Notes under the pieces: model-generated
The model's input: the letters and a program-made list of their open reading frames with translations, nothing else
Databases searched by the model: none
What the model was told of the DNA's origin: nothing
Position numbers and translations under genes: made by a program
Source of the DNA: Protea cynaroides
Taxonomy: Eukaryota > Streptophyta > Magnoliopsida > Proteales > Proteaceae
Assembly (NCBI GenBank): GCA_028583415.1
Contig: CM053269.1
Location: 71,578,412-71,642,411, forward strand
Length of the DNA: 64,000 bases
Direction of reading: 5' to 3'
In this document: positions 37,427 to 47,995 of the stretch, in pieces
Position numbering within the stretch: position 1 is the stretch's first letter
Layout of the letters: every line of letters starts with the position of its first letter

Positions 37427-37700
37427 TTCTCCTATCGTCTTCACCTCCTGTCTCTCTCTATATTCTTTTTTTTTTTTTTTTTTTCCTTTTATTTCCTCTC
37501 ACTCTCCCTCTCGGTGAGAGTCTAACGTCTACTCTATTTTCTTTTTTTTTTCTTTTTTTCTTTTTTTCTTTTTCTTTCCTCTCACTCACTCTCGGTTTCT
37601 AAAGTCTACCGTCTTTCTTTTCTTTTCTTTCTTTTCTTTTTCTTTTTATTTCTTTTCTTTCCCTTTCTCTCACGTCTCATTCCTCTCTCTTTCCCTTCAC
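37384..37700 (+). repeat. Pyrimidine-rich low-complexity tract
   Basis: CTT, TTC and TTTTTCTT runs on the + strand, with CTCTCACTC words, inside the putative solo LTR. Confidence 0.9.
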
Positions 37701-38063
37701 GGTTTCCCTATTTCTCTCTTACTAATTTTGAATTTGTATTTTATTTATTGTTCAGTACCTAATGAGATAGTCTTGGATAAGGTTTGTTTCCTAATCCAAC
37801 TCTATTTCCATGTGTAGTGGGTCCCACATACAACTAGATAGGATTTGTTTCTTAATCTAACCCTATTGCCATAGTGGGTCCCACATGCAATTAGTGTTTT
37901 AATATTTTATGAGACTTATCTCATTAATAGCTCTAGTATTAATTAAATTAACAAATAAGATTCTAATCCCATTTTTGGTCAATGATCATAATTTAAACTA
38001 GAATATTCTAATCCAAAACTTATTAAAAATTCCTTATCTTAACCCTAAGGCATAGTAATAAGA

Positions 38064-38121
<58 letters not shown>

Positions 38122-38130
38122 ATATATATT
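38064..38130 (+). repeat. (TA)n low-complexity repeat
   Basis: Long TA run interrupted by two TTTATA steps, near the right end of the putative solo LTR. Confidence 0.95.
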
Positions 38131-38185
38131 TTATTGTTATTCTTTAAAAGAAAAAGAAAACCGCAACTTGGGGCGTTACATGTAC

Positions 38186-38845
38186 TCCATGATTCAGAAG
38201 GCTCAGATCAAGTACTAGGCTGACGAATTTATATTAAAAAAAAATAGTTGTTAATGTCCAAGGAGAGTTGTACTCATGACCTCTTAATTGTGAGGTGTTG
38301 GTTTGCTAACTGAGCTACCCCCTTGGGATGTCTTTGCATACTATTACTTGTCTGTGTGGTCTTTTTGGTGTCAATTTTCACATGCACAGAAACACAATCA
38401 CAAACTACAAACTGCCCTTATCAATCGTCACAGCATTGCAAACCTAGTCCAAAGTTTTGTAATATTTATTTGGGATTTCTGACATTTCAGTCACAGTTAC
38501 AGGTTACACGAAACATGTCTAAATGTTAACAAGTGTCAATCAAGTTTTAGCATCCCTTGTAAAATTTGTATTTTATGGGCAGTTTGTTTCAGACCCTATG
38601 GGAACAAAATATTTTATTTAGTTCAAATGATTTTTTTTTCTTTTTCTGTAAGCTAAGACCAGAATTCAGAACCAGGTTAACTGGAAAAGAGTGTAATGGC
38701 TTTTGTGCATAATTAATGTTTGCTTGCACATTTCATTATATTTTTCTTCATGTTGTTCTCTCTGTGTGCATGTTGTTCCACATTTCATTATATTTGTCAT
38801 TACAGTTCTTGAACTGAAGAACTTCGTTTGTTTTATATCTTTCAG
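38186..38845 (+). other. Intron sequence before window exon 4
   Basis: Host intron DNA containing a tRNA-like stretch at about 38257-38328 (-). The 3' part (38700-38845) has the T-rich character expected before the acceptor at 38845. Confidence 0.6.
38257..38328 (-). other. tRNA-like sequence (tRNA pseudogene or SINE head)
   Basis: On the minus strand the sequence begins TCCCAAGGGGGTAGCTCAGT, which contains a good A box, and has GGTCATGAGTACAACTC as a box B. Between them a possible anticodon stem ACCTC/GAGGT closes a 7-base loop. The acceptor ends pair only partly (TCCCAAG with CTTGGAC), and an A-rich run on the + strand (38235-38244) could be a SINE tail. It is unlikely to be a working tRNA. 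Confidence 0.5.
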
Positions 38846-38907
38846 CTTATGATGCTCAAGTCGCTGGTCTTTATTATGGTATAACCAGCACAGATACCGG
38901 GTTTCAG
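38846..38907 (+). CDS. M16 peptidase (IDE-like), window exon 4
   Basis: Sixty-two bases that complete the split Ala codon and read YDAQVAGLYYGITSTDTGFQ, the family's Y-AQVAGL-Y stretch. The acceptor TTTCAG ends at 38845 and the donor is GTTATT at 38908, phase 0. The exon lies 36.8 kb from exon 3 and 9.1 kb from exon 5. Confidence 0.93.
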
Positions 38908-38987
38908 GTTATTCATTTTTCCTCTTATGAGAATAATTGTAAAAACTCTTATGATGGTCTTCCACATTTATGTGAATATTTTCTGTT

Positions 38988-39209
38988 TTATAGAGGTAAA
39001 ATGTTAAGGAATTCTGGCTTCCCATTCTTTTCCTATATTTCTTCTTATGAGATTTCATTATGGAAGATTATACAGTTTGCTCTTGATCTAAATATAATAC
39101 TCTACTTAGATCATGAGCAAACTGTATAATCTTCCATAATGAAATCTCATAAGAAGAAATATAGGAAAATAATGGGAAGCCAGAATTCCTTAACATTTTA
39201 CCTCTATAA
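38988..39209. repeat. Large inverted repeat, 103-bp arms, 16-bp loop
   Basis: The arms 38988-39090 and 39107-39209 are reverse complements at 101 of 103 positions and are separated by AATATAATACTCTACT. In the intron transcript this would form a long, almost perfect hairpin. The left arm is host intron. The right arm belongs to the LINE insertion and is an inverted copy of the flank. Confidence 0.96.
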
Positions 39210-40057
39210 GGGTGAAGCCTTGGCCCCAACAACCCCCCCCTGCCTTGGCATCTCCATGGCCGGTCCTCCTCCGGTCATGGTCCCCCCTCGTTTGCCACCG
39301 GAGCAGACCCCTGCCTTCTTTGCCTATGGAAGAAGGAGATATCCAAGTAGATGTGCCTGTCACTGGTGCATGCAATACCCAATCTACCACTTCCCAGGGT
39401 CCTTGGAACGCTTTGTTCGATTCAGCACCCCTTACCCGGGGGGGAAGGAATCCCTTTGCATTTCAGTTTGCCAATGATGGAAGAGTCGATTCAGGTGGCT
39501 ACATGTTTGGATAGCTCCTTTGTTAGCGAAATTTCAAAATGGGAGAATACGTTGGTGGGGCAATTCGTGGGTTGCAGAATGCCCTGCCAACTGGTGGGGA
39601 AATCTCTCTTACGCCAGTGGAATCTCAGCGGAGGTGTTCAGATTTTCTTGGCAGACAATGGTACATTTGTATTTCAATTTGCGGAGGAAGGCGATAAGAT
39701 TAGCGTCTTAGAGAGAGGGTTATGGTATGTTGCTGGAAAAACTCTTGTTATGTGGCAGTGGGGTGAGTCTTTATGGTTTGATAGGATGAACCTCACTTCC
39801 CTTCCTATCTGGGTTTCCCTCCCTGGCCTCCCATTTCACCTCTGGTGTGAAGATGCTTTAAGCTCCATTGGCTCAGTCATACGGACTCATCTATTTTTGG
39901 ACAGATGCACGAAAGCCCAAGAGCGTCTGGCTTTTGCTAGGATTTGTGTACCTGTGAGAGCTGACACTCCCCTCCCTCACTTTGTTACCATCAGATCGAA
40001 TGACAGAAATTTATGGAGACAACAAGTGAAATATGATTGGAAACCTCCCCTATGCAC
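39210..40057 (+). pseudogene. LINE ORF1 fragment with DUF4283 domain
   Basis: The N-terminal part reads WNALFDSAPLTRGGRNPFAF in one frame, then shifts frame near 39440. DUF4283 follows: MPCQLVGKSLLRQWNLSGGV, LPIWVSLPGLPFHLW and RLAFARICVPV. This is the RNA-binding ORF1 region of plant L1 elements. The zinc knuckle that should follow is cut by copia M at 40057/40058 and resumes at about 47600 (CKVFGHNIGSC type). It is not a host gene. Confidence 0.88.
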
Positions 40058-40287
40058 TATTAAGGATTAGCATTATCTAGGCATGCAGAACTACCTCCCG
40101 CGTATTCTGCATGTAACCAAATAGTGTAAACAGAAGGAGAAAATCTCTCCATTGTAACAACCGTGAGAATATTCTTTGTATCTCATTCAAATGAATTTTA
40201 TTGTAACTCAAACATTGAAATATAAATCTATAGTTGATCTGCCCAACAAAGGCAGGACGACATTTTCCTATTTCTATTGTCTTTACA
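40058..40287 (+). repeat. 5' LTR of copia M
   Basis: 230 bp, TATTAAGGATTAGC to CTTTACA. It closely matches 47372-47598, so the insertion is not very old. Confidence 0.92.
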
Positions 40288-40330
40288 TGGTATCAAACGT
40301 CTAGTCGATCCCAAACTCTTCTGCTACAAT

Positions 40331-40548
40331 GTCTTCCACATCCTCCCCTACCTCCTCTACACTCACCTCCCTTACTTCCGGCAGTCCATCGCCCGCTAAT
40401 ATCAGTCATTATCTCACCGTAAAACTTAGTGGAGATAATTTTCTCATTTGGAAGACTCAACTCTTGCCTCTTCCCTGAAGTCAGGCCTTAATGGGTTATG
40501 TTGATGGTTTACTTCCGGCTCCTCCGGCCACCATCCCTGCTGCCGGCT
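40331..40548 (+). pseudogene. Copia M gag, N-terminal fragment
   Basis: Opens MSSTSSPTSST and continues YLTVKLSGDNFLIWKTQLLP and MGYVDGLLPAPPATIP, the start of a copia gag (UBN2/retrotran_gag type). One in-frame stop lies near 40478. The frame is cut by N at about 40549. Confidence 0.8.
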
Positions 40549-43500
40549 ACCGATCTGATTTTCGAATACCTTGTTTAGTAGCCTCTGGTAGGTTGCCCCT
40601 ATGTTCTTGAGGCCGAAAGGCATTACATTGTAGCAGTAGAGTCCGTTGCTGGTGATGAAGGCCGTGTTGATTTCGTCGGGTTTGTACATCTTAATCTGGT
40701 TATATCCAGAGTAAGCATCCATAAATGACAACATTTCATGGCCTGCTATCGCATCAATTAACCTATCAATTATAAGGAGATGGTAGTAGTCCTTAGGGCA
40801 AACTTTATTGAGATCAGAATAATCAATACAGATATGTCATTTCCAATTGGACTTTGGTACCATCACTACGTTAGAAACCCATTATGGGTATTTAACCTCC
40901 CTAATAAAGCCAGCAGCTAATAACTTATCTACTTCTACTTTAATGGCGGCTTCACGCTCAAGCACGAAGTTTCTTTTCTTCTGTTGAACCAGCTTAAACT
41001 TGGGATCAATTGCAAGTCGGTGCTCTATCAGATCTCTAGGTATCCCTGGCATGTTGGAAGCTGACCAGGCAAAGACATCCAGGTTGCTTTTCAAGAAGTT
41101 GATCAAGTTCTCCCTTTGTTTGCCTTGCAGGGAAGGCCCGATCTGAAAGTATTTTTCTGGTTCCTCCTCTGAGATGGGTACCTGATCCAGCTTTTCCACA
41201 GGAGTTCCTTGTTCTTGGGGGAAGTCATCTCGGAGGTCTTCGATCTGGATCGACTGAGTTGGTAGTTTATCATCGTTGGAATCCAAGTTGGTCTTATAGC
41301 ATTTGCGGGAGAGCTTGTGATCGGCCCTGCAGTATCCAATTCCATGTTCAGTTGGGAACTTCATGACGAGATAGTAGGTCGACACGCAAGCCCTTAGAAG
41401 ATTAAGCCCGGGTCGACCCAAAATCACATTGTGGCTGGACGGGATGTCCACTACCATGTAGGCTATTGTGAACGTTGCCCTTCTAGGCTTGGTCCCAACT
41501 TAGGTTTTGAAATTAATGCCACCCTTTACCTTTATTGCATCTCCAGAGAAGCTAATCAAAGAGAATCTGATTGGCTAAAGGCGTTTCTCATTGAGGTTCA
41601 TGACCTTGAACGCGTGGTAGTACAAAATGTCTGCAGAACTACCAGTGTCGACCAGAACTCGCTCGACTTCGTTCACCTTGTCCATCACCATTGTAATCAC
41701 AACTGCATCTTCATGTGGGACCTGAATGTCGATCAGGTCTTCATCGGAAAAGGTGATGACATCTCCCGTATGATAGGGTGTAAAGGATGTTGAAGCACTG
41801 AAAACACTCTTAGCATAAGCAGAACGGTTGTTCTTGGAGGTGTTCCCTGCAGCTGGGCCTCTTATGATAGCCTTTGTGTAGTGTTCTGGGATAACTGTAT
41901 GTATGCTTTAGAAATCCTAGCTCGCAAACTCCCCTCCCTTTAGGGGAAATTCTTACTTTTTCTCAGGCTTGCCGATGAGCTTAAGTGGCGGACTTGTGCT
42001 TCTGGGGCGACTTAGATGTCGCTGTGATAACCAGGGAATTGAGTCGGCCCCCAAAATGGCCCCCGACTTTGGCTCCTCTAGGCTAAGATTCTTGAAGCGA
42101 CCTGTAAGGTCGGTTAATACTTCCTCAGGTTCATAGTCAGCCCCCATGATGGCCCCTGACTTCTGACCTGGATAAAACACTTAGAACCGCCTTGTCAACT
42201 CGGCTACAGTATCTTCAACTTGTGTTACACTCAGGACTCCTTGTCATCGAGTTGGGCTATGCCCTTTATTCTGCGACTGGTTCTGTAACTGACTCACAAT
42301 CGGTTTCTTCAGGATCACCTTGATTCGGCCTTTTGGGTCACTGATCTTCCGTAATGGTGGTGAGTCGGGCTCATCTTCTGAACCATCACGGTCCTTGTGA
42401 CCATGCTTTGGGTCCACATCATCTTGGCATTCAGCGGCTCACTTTCCTCTTTGCCACCCCTCAGGCTGTGGTTTACCTACATATTCTTTAGCATGACCAC
42501 GTTTAATTAAATCTTCAATTACATACTTGAGTGCTCGGCATCTTTCTGTGTCGTGACCATGATCACGATGGTACTTGCAGTATTTCTTGACCGACATGCG
42601 CTTTGGATCTGCTTTCATCTTTGGGGGATTTTTTAACTCCAATGGTGTGCCTTTTAGCTTATACATCACTTCTGCCATAGGCAAGTTCAGAGGAGTGAAA
42701 GTATCCTAGTCGAACTCTACCTTTGATACCTGTTTGCCAGGGAAGTCGTCATTTCCCAACTTTTGCTTCTTGGATGGCGGTGTGGAAGTCACATCAGCTG
42801 CTTGAGAGTCAGTTCTTTTCTTTTCTCCCGCCTTCTGCTTGTCTTACTTCATGAGCAAGGCATCGTTAGCAACAACATACTTTTCGCACCGAGCTCTCAA
42901 GTCAGCCAGATCAGCAGGTGGCCTTTTGGCCAATGACTTTAGCAGATCCGAATCAGTCACTCTGTCATATAGGGATGTCATCTTTACATTTGGGCTGAGG
43001 TTTTTTTTTTATCTCCAGAGCCTCGTTGTTAAACCTTGAGAGGAAATCCCTCAAGGACTCACCTGATTTTTGCTTGACTCTCATCAAGTGATTAGAGTTC
43101 TTCTTGGGTGCTGCCTGAGTTTGGAAGTGATCGGAGAATTTATCACTCAACTTGTCAAAGCTGTGAATTGAGTTCACTGGGAGGTTGTTGAACCATAGCC
43201 GGCCCAGACCTTTCAGTGTTGAAGGGAATGCCCTGCAGAGAATTGCATTGTTGTACCTGTGGAGGAGCATCATGGCTGAGTGGTTGTCGAGATGTAGCTG
43301 AGGATCTGTAATCCCCTCGTAGGAGTCGATCTTCGGTATCCTGAAATCATCAAGTCGTGGTGTGTCCATGATCTCCCTAGAAAAGGCCATATCAGCATGG
43401 TATTACCTTTTCCTGTAGGCACTCGCTCTAGCGGCCTGCTGCTTCTCCATCTCACTAAGTTTGGCCTGCATGACGAGTATTTGCTACTCGAGTGTCCCTG

Positions 43501-43921
43501 GATTTGAAGCCGGTGCCTGTTTTCCAGTTGCGAGTTTATCTGCAACTGCTCGCTTCTCGGCGGCTGCCCTGTCAGCTCGAGCAGTGTCTATTTTTGCTTT
43601 TATGTCACTCTGGGAAGTTTTACCACGATGACTTCCATGCTCCCCAAGTCGCTCATGCACCGACCTTCTCTGTGCATGATCGGAAGAGGCTTTGTCTTCC
43701 TCATCATCTTCAACATTGTAGTTGTTGTCAGTAGTGTCGTCGCTGATGAGTCCAAGCATACCTAAGAAAGGACCTCCAGCGGGAGATCGCGACGCTCTAT
43801 TGGATTGTCTGAAATTGGAACGACTTACTCCTCCTTGTGCCCGCCTTTGAGATCTTGTCTGTACTCTCGGAACTCTATTGCTCTGAGCAAGAGCTAGTGG
43901 CGGCGGTGGTGGCATCATCAT
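40549..43921 (-). pseudogene. Gypsy N gag-protease-reverse transcriptase, truncated
   Basis: Minus strand, in order. A basic/coiled N-terminus (43484-43921) is followed by a gag core (RAFPSTLKGLGRLWFNNLP, then SFDKLSDKFSDHF, 42965-43390). A zinc knuckle CKYHRDHGHDTERC lies in 42439-42684. A protease-like HNVILGRPGLN and the stretch VFAWSASNMPGIPRDLIEHR are in 40882-41457. Reverse transcriptase has FMDAYSGYNQIKM and NVMPFGLKN (40444-40734). It ends abruptly before the Y-DD catalytic box. Stops and frameshifts occur between blocks. Confidence 0.87.
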
Positions 43922-44449
43922 CTGGGTGAGTAATGTGATCTGTTCTGATAGTTCCTTGAATTGATCTTGAGTGACAAAAGGAGTTGCCGGATTTTGGGTA
44001 TCCGGATTTGAGCCCGGTGGAGGGTGGCCTTGTGGGGGGTTTCATCCACCATTCTCGGCGGGTTCCTCATTGTAGGATTGGTCCGTCGTTTTGGTCATTC
44101 CCACCGGTATTATTGCTACGATGTCTAGCCATCTCAAAAATTGAATAACTATAATTAACTTACTTGGAGAAAGACTCAAGGCCCCACGGTGGGCGCCAAA
44201 CTATTGCTGCTGAAACTAGGTTAGCTGACATGTCATGCCTCCTGCAAGAAAGATGAAGGTTATCAGAGCCAGATAGTGGCATCCGGTGCCCACTCCGACA
44301 ATCAAGTCAGTAACGGAGCAAGCAGTATAGAACTTACAAGAAGAGAGTAAAGCCCCTTAGATAATAGGGTTCCCTGAGTATCCTCAGAGTGAGTAGAAAT
44401 TAGATACCATTACCTGTGATCAGTAACAGAGCAAAAGTATGGAACTTCC
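40549..44449 (-). mobile_element. Truncated Ty3/gypsy element N, inserted in copia M
   Basis: Minus-strand gypsy remnant. From the right it has a partial LTR or leader (44210-44449) and TGGCGCCCACCGTGGGG (complement at about 44190-44208), typical of the LTR-internal junction of plant gypsy elements. Gag runs 42439-43921, then protease and the reverse transcriptase up to about 40549, where it stops in mid-domain. RNase H, integrase and the 3' LTR are absent, and no target duplication was found. The copia M coding sequence resumes at about 44450. Confidence 0.83.
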
Positions 44450-47364
44450 GGTTTACTGCCTCAAACCAAACTTCTGGTAACCACTTGGCCAACATGGCAG
44501 GTATTTTGCCCACTCCACCAGACTTGGCTCTCCCTTGGTACCCCGATACTGTAGCTACCCACCACATTACTCCGGATCTGTCGAACCTACATATATCCCG
44601 ACCCTACAACGGTAATGACAATCTTCGTGTAGGAAATGGTATGCCTCTCACTATTGCTCACACTGGTTCTTCTAATTTTCAGACTCCCCAAGCTAGTCTA
44701 GTTTTCCTTTCTAATATTTTATCATGTGCCTACTATCTCCCATAATCTATTTTCTATCCACCAGTTTGCTAAAGATAATAGATGTTTTTTTGAATTTCAT
44801 CCTACCTTTTTTCTTGTGAAGGACCAAGTGACCAAACGATTGATGCACCAAGGACCCCTAAAGGATGGCCTCTATCAGCTGACGGGACTCCGTTCCCCCC
44901 CACCGATGGCTGTTAATCTCATTGAAAAGGTCTCGACTACCACATGGCATGCTCGCTTGGGACATCCACTCTCGTACCGTTCACACAATCTTACAGAAGC
45001 ACTCTCTCTCTTGTTATATCTCTTCCCTACCCCCCCCCCCTGTTCCTCTTGTTTTATGGGCAAATCTCATCGTCTGTCCCTCCCCCTCACTGCAACAATA
45101 AGTTCCATCCCCTTGATTTAATAAATGGGGCCGCCGAAAGAAAAATTCGACATGTTGTATACACTGGTCTCACTCTCATGGCTCATGTCTCTATCCCATT
45201 TCGGTTTTGGTCATAAGCTTTTGACACAGCCGTTCAACTTATTAACTGGCTGCCCACCCCCGTATTACAAAACTGTTCCCCACTCGAAGTCTTAACCCAC
45301 ACGTCACCTAAATATGGTATTTTACGAACCTTTGGTTGTGCTGCCTATCCGCTCTTATGACCCTACAATTCGCACAAATTTTCGTACTGAACTACACAAT
45401 GTGTCTTCCTTGGGTACAGTTCCATGCACTTTGGGTATCGGTGCTATGATGTGTCAACGGGTCGTCTGTACCTCCCACGCCATTGCAAATTTAAAGAGGC
45501 TTTCTTTCCTTACAATACTACAGCCAGCCCGTCTCCTCTCCCTATTCCCGATCCCAACAACAGCCCATGGCAGCACATGTCGACAACTCTTTCACCATCT
45601 CATGGGGTAACTGGTGTGCAACCAACAGGTATACCTCACTCCCTTCCTCCTCCCACTCCACTAGTGGTTTCTTGTACTAATCATTCTTTGGAAGTTTCTG
45701 TACCCCCCAATACCCCTTTGCAGGTTGTTCCCAATCCGGTGCCTCTACCATAGTAGACCCATTAGATGACTCTCCGCAAGAACCCGAAGCCTTCCACTAA
45801 GTATCCCCTTGCTGAGGCTCACATGTCCTCTCTTACCAATGAAGTTGAGCCGACTTCCTTTACGGAGGCGAACAAATTAGAACACTAGAGAAATGCCATG
45901 GTCATGGAATAGAATGCCCTTATTACAAATGGGACATGGTCTCTTGTACCGCATGATGGCCGCCAGAATGTTATTGGCGCCAAATGGATCTTCAAAATCA
46001 AGCGAAAGGTTGACGGCACCTTAGAATGGTACAAGGCTCGTCTGGTGGCCAAGGGCTTCCACTAACATGCTGGTGTCTCCTACTTCGAGACTTTCAGTCC
46101 CGTGGTCAAACCAGCCACGGTTCGCACAGTTCTCTCCATTGCTACATGCAACAATCGGCCTATCCATCAGCTCGATGTGGGTAATGCATTTCTCCATGGT
46201 GTTCTCACTGAAGAGGTCTACATGCAACAACCTGCGGGTTTTGTCGACCCAGATCGACCCGGCCATATTTGCCATCGGCACAAGTCTCTCTATAGCCTTA
46301 AACAAGCCCCTCATGCCTGGTTCCATATACAGAGCACCTTCCTCCTTGGTCTCGGCTTTGAGGGTTCCAAGACCGACACCTCCCTCTTTATTTACAAAAA
46401 GGATGGTCAATTTGTGTACACTTCTATGTCGATGATAGCATACTCAGCGGCTCCAACTCCAAACTATTGGCTACACTCATTCGAGCATTTAGTAGTGAAT
46501 TTGCCATACGAGACCTTGGTAAACTCCATTATTTCCTTGGTGTGGAAGTTCTTCATGACACTGCCGGTATTCATCTCTGTCAAACGGAAGTACTTAACTG
46601 ATCTTCTCAAGAGGACAAATGTGTCTGACTCCAAGTCCATAGCACTCCCATGGCCTCTAGGGCTAGACTGTCCAAGGAATCTAGTCCACCCCTCAAGGAT
46701 CCCACCATTTACCGTAGTGTGGTTGGTGCCCTCCAGTATGCCACCCTCACAAGACCAGATATCTCCTTTGTAGTAAACAAAATCTGTCAGTTCTTACAGA
46801 CTCCTACTGAGGACCATTGGCAGGTTGTCAAGCATACGCTATTTAAAGGCTACTATCACACATGGACTGCGCATATCATGTACCTCCCCCCACCGTCTAC
46901 ATTCTGCCGACTGGACTAGGTGTGTTGATGACAGAAGATCGACCAGTGGCTATGCCATTTTCCTAGGTACTAATCTTATCTCATGGTCCGCTTGCAAGCA
47001 AGCCACCATCGCTCGCTCATCCATTGAGTCCAAGTACCATGCCCTAGCAGATGCCACTGCAGAACTGGCTTGGCTACAGACACTCCTCAAGGAACTTGGC
47101 ATGGATCCTAAGACACCACCAATACTATTGTGTGACAATTTGGGTGCATCCTATTTGACAAGTAATCCTATATTCCACACTCGCATTAAGCACATCGAGG
47201 TGGATTTCCACTTTGTTCGACATCTTGTGGCTTCCAAACAGCTGGATGTACAGTCCATTTCAACCAATGACCAACTGGTGGACATTCTCACCAAGCCATT
47301 GAACACTATCCCGTTTACGAAAATGAGGACCAACCTGATGATCACTCCCCTCCCATCAGGTTGA
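44450..47364 (+). pseudogene. Copia M polyprotein, protease to RNase H
   Basis: The protease region is near 44540 (YPDTVATHHIT in place of D-S-GA-HH-T). Integrase has WHARLGHPLS and CSSCFMGKSHRL (44940-45090), but its catalytic core is largely deleted between about 45115 and 45125. The linker follows. Reverse transcriptase has YKARLVAKGFH, QLDVGNAFLHGVLTEEVYMQ and YSLKQAPHAW (46030-46320). The FYVDDS box at about 46425 is in another frame because of a frameshift. RNase H (46825-47364) reads IARSSIESKYHALADATAEL and ends PLPSG with the stop at 47362-47364. Confidence 0.88.
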
Positions 47365-47371
47365 GGGACAG

Positions 47372-47598
47372 TATTAAGGATAAGCATTATCTATGCATAC
47401 AGAACTACCTCCCACGTATTCTGCATGTAACCAAATAGTGTAAACAGAAGGAGAAAATCTCTCGTGTAACAACCAGAGAATATTCTTTGTATCTCATTCA
47501 AAAGAGTTCTATTGTAACTCAAACACTGAAATATAAATATACAGTCGATCTGCCCAACGAAGGCAATACGACATTTTCCCATTTCTATTGTCATTACA
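47372..47598 (+). repeat. 3' LTR of copia M
   Basis: 227 bp, TATTAAGGATAAGC to CATTACA. It is preceded by a short purine tract (GAGGGACAG). Confidence 0.92.
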
Positions 47599-47897
47599 TG
47601 GCATGACTTGCAAAGTATTTGGGCATAACATAGGATCCTGCGCTCCGCTTATCAAACATGCTACAGACCCTCAAGCTTGGCAAACCTCTCATTGGAATAG
47701 ATTCATTTTGTACTCTTGGGATCTGAATCCTAGATAAGGATTCTATCCCTATCCATTATGTTCCTTTTTCAGTGTCTTATTTGATTTCCTAGTGTTGTAA
47801 GGAGTCTGGCTCTATTTTTGTGATACCCAGATTTGTTTCCTTGTTTTGGGGAATTGTTGATATAAATTCATTCTTTCAAAAAAAAAAAAAAAAAAAA
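47599..47897 (+). pseudogene. LINE, resumed zinc knuckle and 3' end
   Basis: Resumes LINE ORF1 with codons for C-KVFGHNIGSCAPLIKHAT, then passes to 3' untranslated sequence (GGAGTCTGGCTCTATT, ATATAAATTCATTCTTTC) and poly-A. The same 3' sequence type occurs at 52275-52541. Confidence 0.8.
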
Positions 47898-47995
47898 ACT
47901 CTACATTGTCAATTAATTATTATTATTATTATTATTATTTTTTGGAGGGAGGAATCAATATCTCCATGTGTATTGACATTTCTTTTGCTTATCAG

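Larger units (their letters stand above)
30658..38180 (+). mobile_element. Putative 2.75-kb solo LTR, split by hAT element E
   Basis: The sequence starts TGTCATGACCC and ends GGGGCGTTACA. It has the TG/CA termini of an LTR and is flanked by a perfect 5-bp duplication TGTAC (30653-30657 and 38181-38185). After removing E and one copy of its 8-bp duplication the repeat is about 2,750 bp. It contains no coding sequence, primer-binding site or second copy, which fits a solo LTR left by unequal recombination of a long-LTR (probably gypsy-type) element. A pyrimidine-rich zone (37380-37700) and an AT run (38064-38130) lie near its right end. Confidence 0.7.
2019..38845 (+). other. 36.8-kb transposon-filled intron of the host gene
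   Basis: The donor GTAAGC at 2019 (phase 1) and the acceptor TTTCAG ending at 38845 join exon 3 (LLMDYLNEY) to the exon that supplies A-YDAQVAGLYYG, exactly the order seen in the protein family. No IDE-like coding sequence was found between them. The intron holds a mitochondrial insertion, a five-deep nest of elements, further copia and non-autonomous LTR elements, a solo LTR and a hAT element. Confidence 0.9.
40058..47598 (+). mobile_element. Ty1/copia retrotransposon M, inserted in the LINE
   Basis: Plus-strand copia element with a 5' LTR at 40058-40287 and a 3' LTR at 47372-47598. The primer-binding site is TGGTATCA at 40288. It interrupts the zinc-knuckle codons of LINE ORF1. The flanking TGCAC (40053-40057) and TGGCAT (47599-47604) look like a target duplication with a later small change. 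Its central gag-protease region is interrupted by gypsy fragment N. Its LTRs and proteins differ from those of A, C, I, J and L, so it belongs to another copia lineage. Confidence 0.88.
39106..47897 (+). mobile_element. L1-type LINE insertion, 5' fold-back, split by copia M
   Basis: The LINE body is 39210-40057 and 47599-47897, ending in a poly-A run (47879-47897). ACTCTAC at 39099-39105 and again right after the poly-A tail (47898-47904) is the likely target duplication. Between the left duplication and the LINE body lies the inverted copy of host flank (39107-39209). The element carries only part of ORF1 followed by 3' untranslated sequence, so ORF2 (endonuclease and reverse transcriptase) is missing. 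Confidence 0.8.
38908..47995 (+). other. 9.1-kb intron of the host gene, filled by a LINE insertion
   Basis: Donor at 38908 and acceptor ATCAG ending at 47995, phase 0 on both sides. Only about 190 bp at the left and 100 bp at the right are host intron. The rest is the LINE insertion 39106-47897 and elements nested in it. Confidence 0.9.

Noticed and set aside
39351..40070. 239-codon frame as an expressed host protein
   Set aside because: It is the DUF4283 domain of LINE ORF1, starts mid-protein after a frameshift and is cut by copia M.
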